DNA of 64,000 nt from JBCCQL01 sp039414355 (GTDB lineage Bacteria > Planctomycetota > Planctomycetia > Pirellulales > Lacipirellulaceae), in contig JBCDJN010000010.1 of NCBI GenBank assembly GCA_039414355.1, forward strand, positions 12,030-76,029. The letters are read 5' to 3'. Numbering within the stretch: the first letter of the stretch is position 1; each line of letters begins with the position of its first letter. The position numbers and the translations under genes were made by a program. Positions 27,055 through 35,426 of the stretch are shown here, one piece after another. The notes under the pieces were generated by a model that saw only the letters and a list, made by a program, of their open reading frames with translations, made no database searches and was not told the DNA's origin.

Positions 27055-28071
27055 CTAGCTGGCGGCCCGTTCGCTGTCGGACGCCGATTGTTCGCCGACG
27101 AGCAGCGATCGCAGCCGGTCGAACTCCTCAGCGCTAGCGAAGTGGAGGGTGATCTTTCCCTTGCCTTTGGCGTTTTGCTGCAGGGCGACCTTCGTGCCGA
27201 GGGCCATCTGCAGCTCCTGCTCCAGCGCCGCCAGTTGCTCGCTCCGCGGCTTGCGGCTTGGCTTGCGGCTAACGCCATCGTCGCCAACCACGCGCAGCAG
27301 CTCGTCGTCGAGCTGGTGAATGTGGTTCTGAACATCTTGCTCGGTGGCGCGAACGCTTAGGCGGTCACGCTTAATCCGCTCGGCGAAATCGATCTGCTCT
27401 TTCTCGTCGCCCAGCGGCAGCAGGGCTCGGGCGTGGCCCTGCGTCAGGTCGCCGGCGGTGAGCATCGCCTTGACCGCCTCGGGCAATTCAAGCAGTCGGA
27501 TCAGGTTGGCGATGGTCGAGCGGTCGACATGAATCCGCTTCGCCAGGTCGTCCTGGGTGCACTGGTAGTCTTCCAGGTACTTTTGGAAGCAGCCCGCCTT
27601 CTCGAGCGCGTTGAGGTCCTTGCGCTGAATGTTCTCGACGATGGCCAGCTCGGCCATCTGCTGATCGCTCACCTCGCGGAGCTGCACGGGCACCCGATCC
27701 CACGCGGCGGCTTGCGCAGCGCGGAGCCGGCGTTCGCCCGCGATCAACTCGTAATGCTGCGAGCCGTCGTCGCCGGCCGCCTTGCGGACGACCAGTGGCT
27801 GCATCATGCCGTGCTCGCGGATCGAGTCCGCCAGGTCGGCGATCTCGCCCTCGTCGAAGTGCTTCCGCGGCTGGTGCGGGTTGGGCTGGATGACGCCCAG
27901 GTCGAGCCACAACTGACCGGAGTCGTCACGGCCGACGTGCGATGGATCGTCGGAGGCGACGGGCGCTTGACTGCTTAGCGGCTGGTCGCTGGCAGCCATC
28001 GGCGACGATTCGTCGAGCGATCGACCGAGCAGCGCTTCCAATCCTCGTCCCAAACGTCGTTGGCTAGACAC
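27055..28071 (-). CDS. parB: Chromosome-partitioning protein ParB
   Basis: A 338-residue protein. The N-terminal RRLGRGLEALLG peptide is the ParA-interacting motif. The CTP-binding ParB/Srx domain includes IQPNPHQPRKHFDEGEIADLADSI (about 60-83) and GERRLRAAQAA (about 115-125). An HTH region (DDLAKRIHVDRSTIANLIRLLELPE, about 173-197) binds parS, and a C-terminal dimerisation region closes the protein. It overlaps the end of parA by 8 bases. The parS sites lie 1.8-1.9 kb upstream of its start. It loads at parS, spreads as a CTP-dependent clamp and works with ParA in origin segregation. Confidence 0.96.
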   Translation of the reverse strand: MSSQRRLGRGLEALLGRSLDESSPMAASDQPLSSQAPVASDDPSHVGRDDSGQLWLDLGVIQPNPHQPRKHFDEGEIADLADSIREHGMMQPLVVRKAAGDDGSQHYELIAGERRLRAAQAAAWDRVPVQLREVSDQQMAELAIVENIQRKDLNALEKAGCFQKYLEDYQCTQDDLAKRIHVDRSTIANLIRLLELPEAVKAMLTAGDLTQGHARALLPLGDEKEQIDFAERIKRDRLSVRATEQDVQNHIHQLDDELLRVVGDDGVSRKPSRKPRSEQLAALEQELQMALGTKVALQQNAKGKGKITLHFASAEEFDRLRSLLVGEQSASDSERAAS

Positions 28072-28810
28072 GGCCTAACACCTCCTGGCACAGCTCGATG
28101 TACGCCCGGGCTCCGCGGGAGCGGGGCGCGTAGTCCAATACGGGTTGGCCGTAGCTTGGGGCTTCGGCCAGCGCCACGTCACGCGGCGCCACGGTGCGGA
28201 AGACCAACTCGCCAAAGAAATCTCGCACCTCGCGATCCACCTCGCCCGTTAGTTCAAGCGAAGGGTCATACTTGGTGAGCAGGATTCCGCCGAACTGTAA
28301 TCGGCTGGCGGGGCGTTGCATCACGCGTTTGATCAGTTCAATCATTTGAGTCAGCCCCTCCATTGCAAAGTACTCACATTCCAGGGGCATCAGAACTTCA
28401 TCTGCGGTAGCCAGGGCGGTTTGGGTAAGGCCGCCGAGCGAGGGCGGGCAGTCCACCAGCACCATGTCGTATGCCGCTAGGCTAGCGTGCAGGTGCTCGG
28501 CGACGCGGCGGGCTTGGCTGTCGCCCGCGGTGGCCAGGGCATCGACGTCGTGAAAACTGCGGCTGCCGGGCAGCAGTTCCAAGCCCGGAACGGAGGTACA
28601 CGTCACGGCTTCGGCGAGTGGCGTTCGCTCAATCAACGGGTGCCGCGGCGAGGGCTCGCCGCCCACGGCGCTGGTGGCGTTGCACTGCGGGTCAAGGTCG
28701 GCGAGCAGCGTCTTGCGCCCGGCGTACGCGCAGCACGCGGCGAGGTTAACCGCTGTGGTGGTCTTGCCGACGCCCCCTTTCTGATTGGCGACGCAGATGA
28801 CGCGGGACAT
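28064..28810 (-). CDS. parA: Chromosome-partitioning ATPase ParA (Soj type)
   Basis: A 248-residue short ParA without an N-terminal HTH, the chromosomal Soj type. It has the deviant Walker A KGGVGKTTT (residues 11-19), the Walker A' DLDPQCNAT (about 38-46) and the Walker B VLVDCPPSLGGLT. Nucleotide-dependent DNA binding and ParB-stimulated ATP hydrolysis move the ParB-parS complex. The order parA-parB with overlapping ends and nearby parS sites identifies the chromosomal parABS locus, so replication origin proximity is likely. Confidence 0.96.
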   Translation of the reverse strand: MSRVICVANQKGGVGKTTTAVNLAACCAYAGRKTLLADLDPQCNATSAVGGEPSPRHPLIERTPLAEAVTCTSVPGLELLPGSRSFHDVDALATAGDSQARRVAEHLHASLAAYDMVLVDCPPSLGGLTQTALATADEVLMPLECEYFAMEGLTQMIELIKRVMQRPASRLQFGGILLTKYDPSLELTGEVDREVRDFFGELVFRTVAPRDVALAEAPSYGQPVLDYAPRSRGARAYIELCQEVLGRV

Positions 28811-28954
28811 TTGGACGTGGCGAGTGCGAGTGGCGGGTGTCGATTCCGCTGCGCTCTTGCGCGGGACGGGAGCGGAGAATAGAAGCCGGCGCCGCTCGCC
28901 GCATCCCCAATCCCGGCGCCAGCACCGGGGGGAGCGGGGCGGTAGAATCTGGGT

Positions 28955-29890
28955 ATGAGCGACTCAAAGCCGCCGCTGATGAAGGCTCACACCCAGAGCA
29001 TGTCGCCACGACGACCGCGGCGAAGTCTGGCGGAAGTGCGTTCCGATTACTGGCACCCCTGCGACCCCGATCAGGTCTCGTGGCCGCATGTGGGGCTCGG
29101 CGCGGCGTTGGGGGCGTTTTGCCTGCCATGGGTTGGAGTGGTTATCGCCATCGTCGTGTGTCTCGTCACGGATCCAATCGCGATCGGCGAGGTGCTCGGT
29201 TACGGGTTCTTCGGTTCTCTCATCGGTGGCGCGATGCTCTGCTGCTACGTCGGGTTCGTCGCGTTGCCGGTACTCCCGGTCGTTTACTTGGCCGCGATGC
29301 TGATCCGATTGCGGGTCCGCGAAACGCCCATGGCTTGCTTTACGGGCGGGCTGCTGGCCCTGGTCTCCAGCCTGCCTCTGTGGGTAACGGCGCCCGACCC
29401 CGCGTTGATTCCGTTGACGATCGGTCTGGCGGTGGCGACGCTCGCCGGTCAGGTCGGCAGCGGCTACGCGGCGATGCTCTACGAGTTGAGCGCCTCCGGC
29501 GTTTGGGAACGAAAGCGGCAGGGCAACCGCGAGGAAGCCACGAGCCGCTTCACCCTCCGGCAGATCATGGGCGTAATGGTGGTCGCGAGCGTTCTGCTGG
29601 CGGTCTTGCGGGCTTGCGACCTGCTCACCACGCGGGTCGGCGCCTTGCTTGCCGGCTGGGCCACGGTGCAGCTTGGCACACTGCAGGTGGCGGTGGCGAT
29701 TGTCGACGCGCGATGGATGCGTCTCGCGAAACGGCCGCCGCTTTGGAGGGCGAGGCAGAAACGAACCGACTCAGGCGCCCCCAGCCAACACTGGGATCAA
29801 CGCACACTAACCGGATGGGAATCGAGGGCGACCGACGAGGAAGCGCCCGCCTCCTCACCTGGCGGCCGAACTCCTGACCGTTCCACGTGA
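28955..29890 (+). CDS. Polytopic membrane protein of unknown function
   Basis: A 311-residue protein, divergent from parA. A polar, basic N-terminus is followed by about five or six hydrophobic segments (GLGAALGAFCLPWVGVVIAI; YGFFGSLIGGAMLCCYVGFV; GGLLALVSSLPLWVTA; IMGVMVVASVLLAVLRACDL). The C-terminal 60 residues are polar and Ser/Pro-rich. I do not recognise the family. Its stop codon lies inside the first parS site, so ParB loading could affect transcription through its 3' end. Inner-membrane location is inferred. Confidence 0.75.
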   Translation: MSDSKPPLMKAHTQSMSPRRPRRSLAEVRSDYWHPCDPDQVSWPHVGLGAALGAFCLPWVGVVIAIVVCLVTDPIAIGEVLGYGFFGSLIGGAMLCCYVGFVALPVLPVVYLAAMLIRLRVRETPMACFTGGLLALVSSLPLWVTAPDPALIPLTIGLAVATLAGQVGSGYAAMLYELSASGVWERKRQGNREEATSRFTLRQIMGVMVVASVLLAVLRACDLLTTRVGALLAGWATVQLGTLQVAVAIVDARWMRLAKRPPLWRARQKRTDSGAPSQHWDQRTLTGWESRATDEEAPASSPGGRTPDRST

Positions 29891-29893
29891 AAC
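29880..29893. promoter_or_regulatory. parS site 1 (ParB-binding)
   Basis: GTTCCACGTGAAAC, matching the bacterial parS core GTTNCACGTGAAAC. It contains the TGA stop (29888-29890) of the membrane-protein gene. Confidence 0.92.
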
Positions 29894-29920
29894 AGCCACC
29901 CCATTCTTCGCCAACCCCGC

Positions 29921-29934
29921 GTTCCACGTGAAAC
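29921..29934. promoter_or_regulatory. parS site 2 (ParB-binding)
   Basis: Identical 14-mer GTTCCACGTGAAAC, 41 bases from the first site, in non-coding DNA. Confidence 0.93.
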
Positions 29935-29979
29935 CCGCTCGCCGCGAATCCTTCTCATTTGACGTCGGCCCCGATAACC

Positions 29980-29993
29980 GTTCCACGTGAAAC
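29980..29993. promoter_or_regulatory. parS site 3 (ParB-binding)
   Basis: Third identical GTTCCACGTGAAAC, 59 bases from the second. The rest of the 29894-30232 gap shows no gene; it must carry the promoter of the sulfotransferase gene. Confidence 0.93.
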
Positions 29994-30232
29994 CGTGCGA
30001 TTGGGCGAGGCTAAGCCACGGGCTGACACGCCGGGGAAGCGTCGGCGTCGAGCGATTCTCTGGGGACTTGCCGGGTGTGTGCTGAGGGTCACGCGGCCGC
30101 TGCGGGAAGAGCGGGCGACCGATCCGGCGTGGTTTGCGTCCCCTCGCGGGCGGGACTAGACTGGCGTTGTGTGGGGGAAACCCGTCGCGGCGGCAGCGGT
30201 CTGCAGTCAAGGACTCCTAGAGACGCGGAAAC

Positions 30233-31171
30233 GTGAGCGTATACGCAGGCCCCACGAGAGCCGACCTGGAGCAGTTGCGAAGGCGGCCGATTGTGGTCTG
30301 CTCGCACCCTCGGTCAGGGACGCACCTGACCATCGACCTTCTCCGACGCCACTTCCGCGACTGCTCACACTGGAAGCTACCGGGCGAGGACATGACGCTC
30401 CTCAGCCCGGATCTGGACGCCACCACAAGGGTTGGAACGCCGCGTGCGGTGAAGCGGTTTCTTACGTCGCTCGCCCGGGCAAAGCGGCCCATCGTCAAGA
30501 CGCACCGGCTCGTCTCCGACTTCTTCGGGCCGTTTGACGCCGACGCCGAGCCGATGCCGGACCTGGCATTGTGGCTGCGTGAGAACGCCGACTTCTGCTA
30601 CGCCGCCCGAGACGGCCGAGAGGTCATGGCGTCGTACCACCTGTACCGGCGGAGCTTCGACGATCAGGCGAATTGCCCCATCGGCGATTTCCTACGCCAA
30701 GACTCGGGTGACGGGCGGAGCCGCGTAGCGTACTGGCGGCATCATGTGGACGATGGGCTGCAGTCCGAGCAGGCGTTGGCTTTGCTGTTTCACGAAACGG
30801 TGAAGGACACTCAGGCACAGCTAGAGGCGCTCGGGGAGCATCTGAAGATGGCCCCCGTGCTAAAGCAGCCGCTCCTGCCAAGGCCCATCCGAACGGGCAC
30901 CGACTACCGCGTTGCCCGGCTCATGGGATTCCGGCCCCCGAGCACGGCTCGCCCCGGTCGCTCGGGCCGGCCCAAGAAGTGGTGGGACTTGTTCTCGCCC
31001 GAAGACCGCGAGTTCTTCGCGGCCGAGAGCGGCGACACGCTCGTCCGTCTCGGTGTCGAGACTTCACCCGATTGGGCGGTGTCTCCGTCTCAACTGAGTT
31101 CGCCCAAGGCCGACTCAGCCGAACCCGATGCCTCGCCGGGCATCGCGCAGGCCGAACAGCCAACGACCTGA
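30233..31171 (+). CDS. Sulfotransferase-domain protein
   Basis: A 312-residue protein with a GTG start. The PAPS 5'-phosphosulfate loop is VVCSHPRSGTHLTID (about 21-35). The 3'-phosphate-binding region is YAARDGREVMASYHLYR (about 123-139), and a VKTHR segment (about 87-91) lies before it. The C-terminal part has the expected KKWWDLFSPEDREFFA region. It transfers sulfonate from PAPS to an unknown acceptor, possibly a glycan or lipid. The last 40 residues are polar and extra to the domain. No sulfate-activation genes are nearby. Confidence 0.85.
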   Translation: MSVYAGPTRADLEQLRRRPIVVCSHPRSGTHLTIDLLRRHFRDCSHWKLPGEDMTLLSPDLDATTRVGTPRAVKRFLTSLARAKRPIVKTHRLVSDFFGPFDADAEPMPDLALWLRENADFCYAARDGREVMASYHLYRRSFDDQANCPIGDFLRQDSGDGRSRVAYWRHHVDDGLQSEQALALLFHETVKDTQAQLEALGEHLKMAPVLKQPLLPRPIRTGTDYRVARLMGFRPPSTARPGRSGRPKKWWDLFSPEDREFFAAESGDTLVRLGVETSPDWAVSPSQLSSPKADSAEPDASPGIAQAEQPTT

Positions 31172-31233
31172 ACGCCAATCAAGCTCTGTCTGGAGCGAGG
31201 CGTGGGCTTCACGTGACCGCGAGTTGATAAGCC

Positions 31234-31280
31234 AAACGCAGCGAGGCCGCCGGCAGTCCCCAGCGGCCTCGTTTGCGTTT
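31234..31280. terminator. Bidirectional hairpin terminator
   Basis: AAACGCAGCGAGGCCGC (31234-31250) pairs with GCGGCCTCGTTTGCGTTT (31263-31280), with a mismatch and a 12-base loop. T-rich sequence at one end and A-rich at the other suit termination of both convergent genes, the sulfotransferase (+) and ahcY (-). Confidence 0.8.
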
Positions 31281-31327
31281 AGCGAAACAGCAGCCCCGAC
31301 GTCGTTCGACATCAGAGCCGCCGCTGA

Positions 31328-32707
31328 TCAGTAGCGGTAGTGGTCCGGCTTGTAGGGACCTTCAACCGGCACGCCGATGTAGTCGGCCTGCTCCTGACTC
31401 AGCTCGGTGAGCTTGACGCCGAGCTTATCGAGGTGCAGCCGGGCGACCTCTTCGTCCAGCTTCTTCGGCAGCATGTAGACCTTCACCTCGTACTCGCGGT
31501 CGGCTTCGGGCTTGCTGCCGTCGGACCACAGCTCCATTTGGGCGAGCGTCTGGTTGGTGAACGACGTGCTCATCACAAAGCTCGGGTGGCCGGTGGCACA
31601 GCCCAGGTTCACGAGCCGGCCCTTGGCCAGCACGATGATCGAGCGGCCCGAGTCCTTGAACGTGTACTTGTCGACGGCGCCTTCCTTCTCGCCCTTGATC
31701 TCGTCCTTGGTAACCTTGCCGGCGTCGACCTGCGACTCGAGCCAGGCGACATCGATCTCGGTATCGAAGTGGCCGATGTTGCACAGGATCGCGTCCTCGG
31801 GCATGTGCACCATGTGCTCGCCCAGGACGATATCCTTGTTGCCCGTGGTGGTCACGAAGAGGTTGCCCTCCTTGCAAGCCGCTTCCATGGTCGTCACTTC
31901 GAAGCCCTCCATCGCCGCCTGCAGGGCGTTGATGGGGTCGATTTCCGTGACGATCACCCGGCAGCCGTACCGCTGGAGGCTGTGGGCACAGCCCTTGCCG
32001 ACGTCGCCGTAGCCGCAAACCACCGCAACCTTACCGGCTAGCATCACGTCCGTGGCACGCTTCACGCCGTCTGCCAGGGACTCGCGGCAGCCGTAGAGGT
32101 TGTCGAACTTGCTCTTCGTGGCCGAGTCGTTGACGTTGATGGCGGGCACGCCCAGCCGGCCTTCACGGTTGAGCACTTCCAGCCGGTGGATGCCGGCGGT
32201 GGTCTCTTCCGAAAGGCCCTTGATTTCCGAGAGCAGCTCCGGGAAGCGATCGTGGATCATGGCGGTCAGGTCGCCGCCGTCGTCCAGGATCATGTTGAGC
32301 GGCTGGCCCGACGGGAACGCGGTAATCGTCTGCTCGATGCACCAATCGAACTCTTCCTCGGTTTCGCCTTTCCAGGCGAAGACGGGGATGCCGGCCTTGG
32401 CGATGGCACACGCCGCGTGGTCCTGGGTGCTGAAGATGTTGCAGCTGCTCCAGGTGACCTCGGCGCCCAGTTCGGCGAGCGTTTCAATGAGCACCGCCGT
32501 CTGGATGGTCATGTGCAGGCAGCCGGCGATCCGGGCTCCGGCGAGCGGCTTGCTCTGGCCGTACTTCTCGCGGAGCGCCATGAGGCCGGGCATCTCGTTC
32601 TCAGCCAGCGCGATCTCTTTGCGGCCGAACTCGGCGAGACGCTCGAACTCCTCCGGCGTGCAATCCAATACCTTGTACGGAAGCTTTTCGGTCTCGACCT
32701 GGGCCAC
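31328..32707 (-). CDS. ahcY: S-adenosylhomocysteine hydrolase
   Basis: A 459-residue NAD-dependent enzyme that hydrolyses S-adenosylhomocysteine to adenosine and homocysteine in the methyl cycle. Motifs: AGCLHMTIQTAVLIETL, SSCNIFSTQDHAAAC-like (SCNIFSTQDHAACAIA), NVNDSATKSKFDNLYG, the NAD loop VVCGYGDVGKGCA (about 233-245) and the C-terminal KPDHYRY that closes the cofactor site in the neighbouring subunit. The GTG start follows AAGGAG by 9 bases. No SAH riboswitch was visible in the leader. Full length. Confidence 0.97.
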   Translation of the reverse strand: MAQVETEKLPYKVLDCTPEEFERLAEFGRKEIALAENEMPGLMALREKYGQSKPLAGARIAGCLHMTIQTAVLIETLAELGAEVTWSSCNIFSTQDHAACAIAKAGIPVFAWKGETEEEFDWCIEQTITAFPSGQPLNMILDDGGDLTAMIHDRFPELLSEIKGLSEETTAGIHRLEVLNREGRLGVPAINVNDSATKSKFDNLYGCRESLADGVKRATDVMLAGKVAVVCGYGDVGKGCAHSLQRYGCRVIVTEIDPINALQAAMEGFEVTTMEAACKEGNLFVTTTGNKDIVLGEHMVHMPEDAILCNIGHFDTEIDVAWLESQVDAGKVTKDEIKGEKEGAVDKYTFKDSGRSIIVLAKGRLVNLGCATGHPSFVMSTSFTNQTLAQMELWSDGSKPEADREYEVKVYMLPKKLDEEVARLHLDKLGVKLTELSQEQADYIGVPVEGPYKPDHYRY

Positions 32708-32878
32708 GGGGGACTACTCCTTGAGAGGCGGGCGGGTGGGAGCGGAAGAGGAAACCGTGCCGCTCCAATCGGGAAGGTAGCCCACTATAGCTAAAGCCGT
32801 GCCGACGCGACAACCATCTCGGAATGGGCAATTCCCCGCTTTCTTCAAGTCGGAGAGTCGGCGTCGGCCGGGATCGGC

Positions 32879-33538
32879 TTACCCGATTCGGTCGAGGGCC
32901 GTCAGCGCATTGCGGATGAACGCTTCGGTCTTTACGGCGTCCTTGATGCCGGGACTGGATTCGACCCCGCTGGCCACGTCCACGCCATGCGGCTGCACGA
33001 CGCCGATTGCCTCGGCCACATTCTCGGGCTTGAGGCCGCCAGCCAGGATCAGCGGGCAGTCGATCACGGGGCCATGACCCTGAATGGCTTGCCATTCGAA
33101 GGTGTGACCGGTCCCGCCGTAGCCTTCGGCCGCCGGAGCGTCGACAAGCAAAGCCGCGACATTGTCTGCGGCGTCGCGGCACGCGGTGAGGTCGCCGGCG
33201 AGCTCGGCCAGTCCGCCCGGGCCAAGGCGGCGTGCGCGGACAAGCGGCGTGGCGCCGAACTCGGCTAACGTCGCGGCCGGCTCGTCGCCATGGAGCTGGA
33301 TGGCGTCGAGCCCAACACTCTCGGCGATCTCAAGCACACGGCGTGGCGATTCGTTGACGAAGACGCCAACGCAGGTCACCCGCCCTCGAACCGCGTTTAC
33401 AATCGGCGACGCTTCGCTCGCCGGCACAAAGCGTTTGCTCTTGGCGTAGAAGTTCAGCCCAATCGCATCGGCGCCGCTGTCGGCGGCTAGCACGGCGTCG
33501 GTGGGTCTGGTGACACCGCAGATCTTGACTCGGAACAC
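32879..33538 (-). CDS. trpF: Phosphoribosylanthranilate isomerase
   Basis: A 219-residue TIM-barrel enzyme of tryptophan synthesis, converting PRA to CdRP. FRVKICGVTRPTDA carries the catalytic Cys near the N-terminus, followed by GADAIGLNFYAKSKRFV, AIQLHGDE, LLVDAPAAEGYGGTGHTFEW (with the catalytic Asp), LAGGLKPENV and VDVASGVESSPGIKD. The GTG at 33538, directly before FRVKICG, is the normal family start; the longer frame upstream is not needed. No other trp gene is nearby. Confidence 0.95.
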   Translation of the reverse strand: MFRVKICGVTRPTDAVLAADSGADAIGLNFYAKSKRFVPASEASPIVNAVRGRVTCVGVFVNESPRRVLEIAESVGLDAIQLHGDEPAATLAEFGATPLVRARRLGPGGLAELAGDLTACRDAADNVAALLVDAPAAEGYGGTGHTFEWQAIQGHGPVIDCPLILAGGLKPENVAEAIGVVQPHGVDVASGVESSPGIKDAVKTEAFIRNALTALDRIG

Positions 33539-33727
33539 GGCCGGCTGCTTTGGGAACAGATGACGGAACAAAGCGAAGTCTTGCTCACTCGCATGCCGTT
33601 GGCTACCCGTGCGTGGCAAACCCTGACGGGACGCCGCCGGAAACTACGGGCCCAGGTCCGCAACGCCGATGAGGGCGACGAAGGCCAATCCTGCGCCTCG
33701 CAATCTCACCGCTCGCCGCCGTCGACC

Positions 33728-34432
33728 ATGCCAACAAGCCGCCGCGTCCTTGCCGCCGCCACGCTCGTGGCCGGCGTCACCTTGCTGCTTACCGAACTGG
33801 TGAGCGACCGGCCAACCCATGCGGTGAGCTACCAGCTAGCAGCTAGCAACAGCCCGCTTGCGAGCCAGCCAAGTGGGAGCCTGCAGGTTCCGGCTGCAGT
33901 TGTGCGTCGACTGGCTCGCGAAGGGATCGTCGCGGTTCCGACACCAGAGCGGGATGGATTCTGCGTGAGCTATGCGGGGGACGATGCTGAGCGCGCCCAC
34001 CAGGCTACGCAGGCGGCGTTCGGGTTGGCGAGGTTCCTCCGCGGACGACCGATCGACGACGCGGAACTGGCGCGTCGAGTCTACCAAGCCCAGCAGCGAC
34101 TGGCGGACCTGCAACACGCGGCGGCTTCCGCCCACAGCATCCGCCTGGAGCAAAGACACCTTGCCGCGCTCTCGGGTGAGCTTCAGGCAAGGGCCGCCGG
34201 CCATCGCACGCCGGCGCCCAAGCCCATGGTGCGGCGACTCCACTTCTCACGCCGCACCGCCAACGCCCCGTGGTGGGTTGGCGGACTGTTGATTGCCGCT
34301 GGCGTTTGGTTGCTCGCTCAGGGTCGTTCGAAGCAGACCGCGTTCGCCGAGTCGGCCAACCCACGTCACGCCGACGCGGTGCTGGCAATGCCATCACGAC
34401 GGCTGAAGGTTGACCGTCAGCTAGCGGCTTGA
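33728..34432 (+). CDS. Two-TM protein with coiled coil, reduced Wzz-like co-polymerase (putative)
   Basis: A 234-residue protein starting at the ATG at 33728 (MPTSRRVLAAATLVAGVTLLL). Layout: TM1 at about 6-24, an external domain with IVAVPTPERDGFCVSYAGDDAERAHQATQAA, a long predicted coiled coil (about 105-170), TM2 at about 187-203 (GGLLIAAGVWLLA) and a cytoplasmic tail. The two-TM topology and the 'ISYxxxDPxxA' type motif recall polysaccharide chain-length determinants, though it is about half their length. The following ExeA-like ATPase is the partner often seen in planctomycete and XrtA-type exopolysaccharide clusters. A role in exopolysaccharide export is inferred. Confidence 0.6.
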   Translation: MPTSRRVLAAATLVAGVTLLLTELVSDRPTHAVSYQLAASNSPLASQPSGSLQVPAAVVRRLAREGIVAVPTPERDGFCVSYAGDDAERAHQATQAAFGLARFLRGRPIDDAELARRVYQAQQRLADLQHAAASAHSIRLEQRHLAALSGELQARAAGHRTPAPKPMVRRLHFSRRTANAPWWVGGLLIAAGVWLLAQGRSKQTAFAESANPRHADAVLAMPSRRLKVDRQLAA

Positions 34433-34583
34433 TCTTCCGACCGCTGCCGCACGAGTCGCCCACGCATTCGGCATGCGTGTCAGCGGCAATCATTGGAGCG
34501 GTTACGCCGCGGGCGCCGATTCCTCTCGGTGTACGCGCCGCTCATCACGCGGCCGAGGAAGACCCTCTGCAAGGAAAGCCGAG

Positions 34584-35393
34584 ATGTCCAGCGCCGGTAA
34601 CGTCGCCTCCCCCAACCAGCGTGCCTTCCCCTCTCACCCGTGCGTCGACCGCTACTTCCCGTCGGCCTCAGCGGAAGAGTGCCGCAGCCGGCTGATGCGG
34701 GTGATTGAACGCGCGGATGGCCCCGCCCTGGTCATCGGCGCGCCGGGCATCGGCAAGACCATGCTCATGAACGTCCTGGCCGGGTCGCTCGCCGATCGGC
34801 TCGACGTGGTCTCGATCACAAGCACGCAGCTCTGCACGCGGCGGGCATTGCTGCAGGCCATCTTGTTCGGCCTTGGCTTGCCCTACGCCCAGCGCGAAGA
34901 AGGGGAGCTCCGGCTCGCACTCGTCGAGCGTCTGCGCGACCAGCCAGCCGACCGAGCCGGCGTTGCGCTGCTGATTGATGAGGCTCAAGCTCTGCCTATC
35001 CGCCTCCTGGAAGAACTCCGCGTGCTCACCAATACGGTACGCAACGGGCAGCCGGTGCTGCGCCTGGTGCTGGCAGGCTCGTCCGCGCTGGAGGAGCAGT
35101 TCGCGTCGACGGAACTGGAGTCGTTCAACCAACGCCTCGCCGCGCGTTGCTACTTGGCGCCGCTCAGTTACCAGGAGACGCACCAGTACGTTCGCGCCCA
35201 CGTAGCGGCCGCCGGCGCGAACCCCGATGAGCTGTTCGCCACGGCGGCGCTCGATTGCATCTACACCGCGTGCGACGGCGTGCCGCGGCTTGTCAATCAG
35301 CTTTGCGATCGGGCGATCTTGCTGGCGGTGGACCGGGGCGTCGAGTCGATCGGCGAGCCCCTCGTGCAAGAGGCGTGGTCGGACCTGCATTAA
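34584..35393 (+). CDS. AAA ATPase, ExeA/XrtA-associated type
   Basis: A 269-residue protein. The ATG at 34584 follows AAGGAAAG; longer frames lack a ribosome binding site. Walker A is VIGAPGIGKTMLM (about 51-63), Walker B is ALLIDEAQAL (about 129-138), sensor-like sequence is LVLAGSSALEEQF, and the C-terminal helical lid has TACDGVPRLVNQLCDRAIL. This matches the AAA family of ExeA/MshM, used for secretion assembly or next to exosortase exopolysaccharide genes. It lacks the C-terminal peptidoglycan-binding domain of ExeA. Cytoplasmic. Confidence 0.88.
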   Translation: MSSAGNVASPNQRAFPSHPCVDRYFPSASAEECRSRLMRVIERADGPALVIGAPGIGKTMLMNVLAGSLADRLDVVSITSTQLCTRRALLQAILFGLGLPYAQREEGELRLALVERLRDQPADRAGVALLIDEAQALPIRLLEELRVLTNTVRNGQPVLRLVLAGSSALEEQFASTELESFNQRLAARCYLAPLSYQETHQYVRAHVAAAGANPDELFATAALDCIYTACDGVPRLVNQLCDRAILLAVDRGVESIGEPLVQEAWSDLH

Positions 35394-35426
35394 CTGCCCG
35401 CCCCCTGGCACACGCCGGAGGCCGCG

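Noticed and set aside
31208..31219. Fourth parS-like site (TTCACGTGACCG)
   Set aside because: Only the central CACGTG and a few flanking bases match. The 14-bp core is not met.
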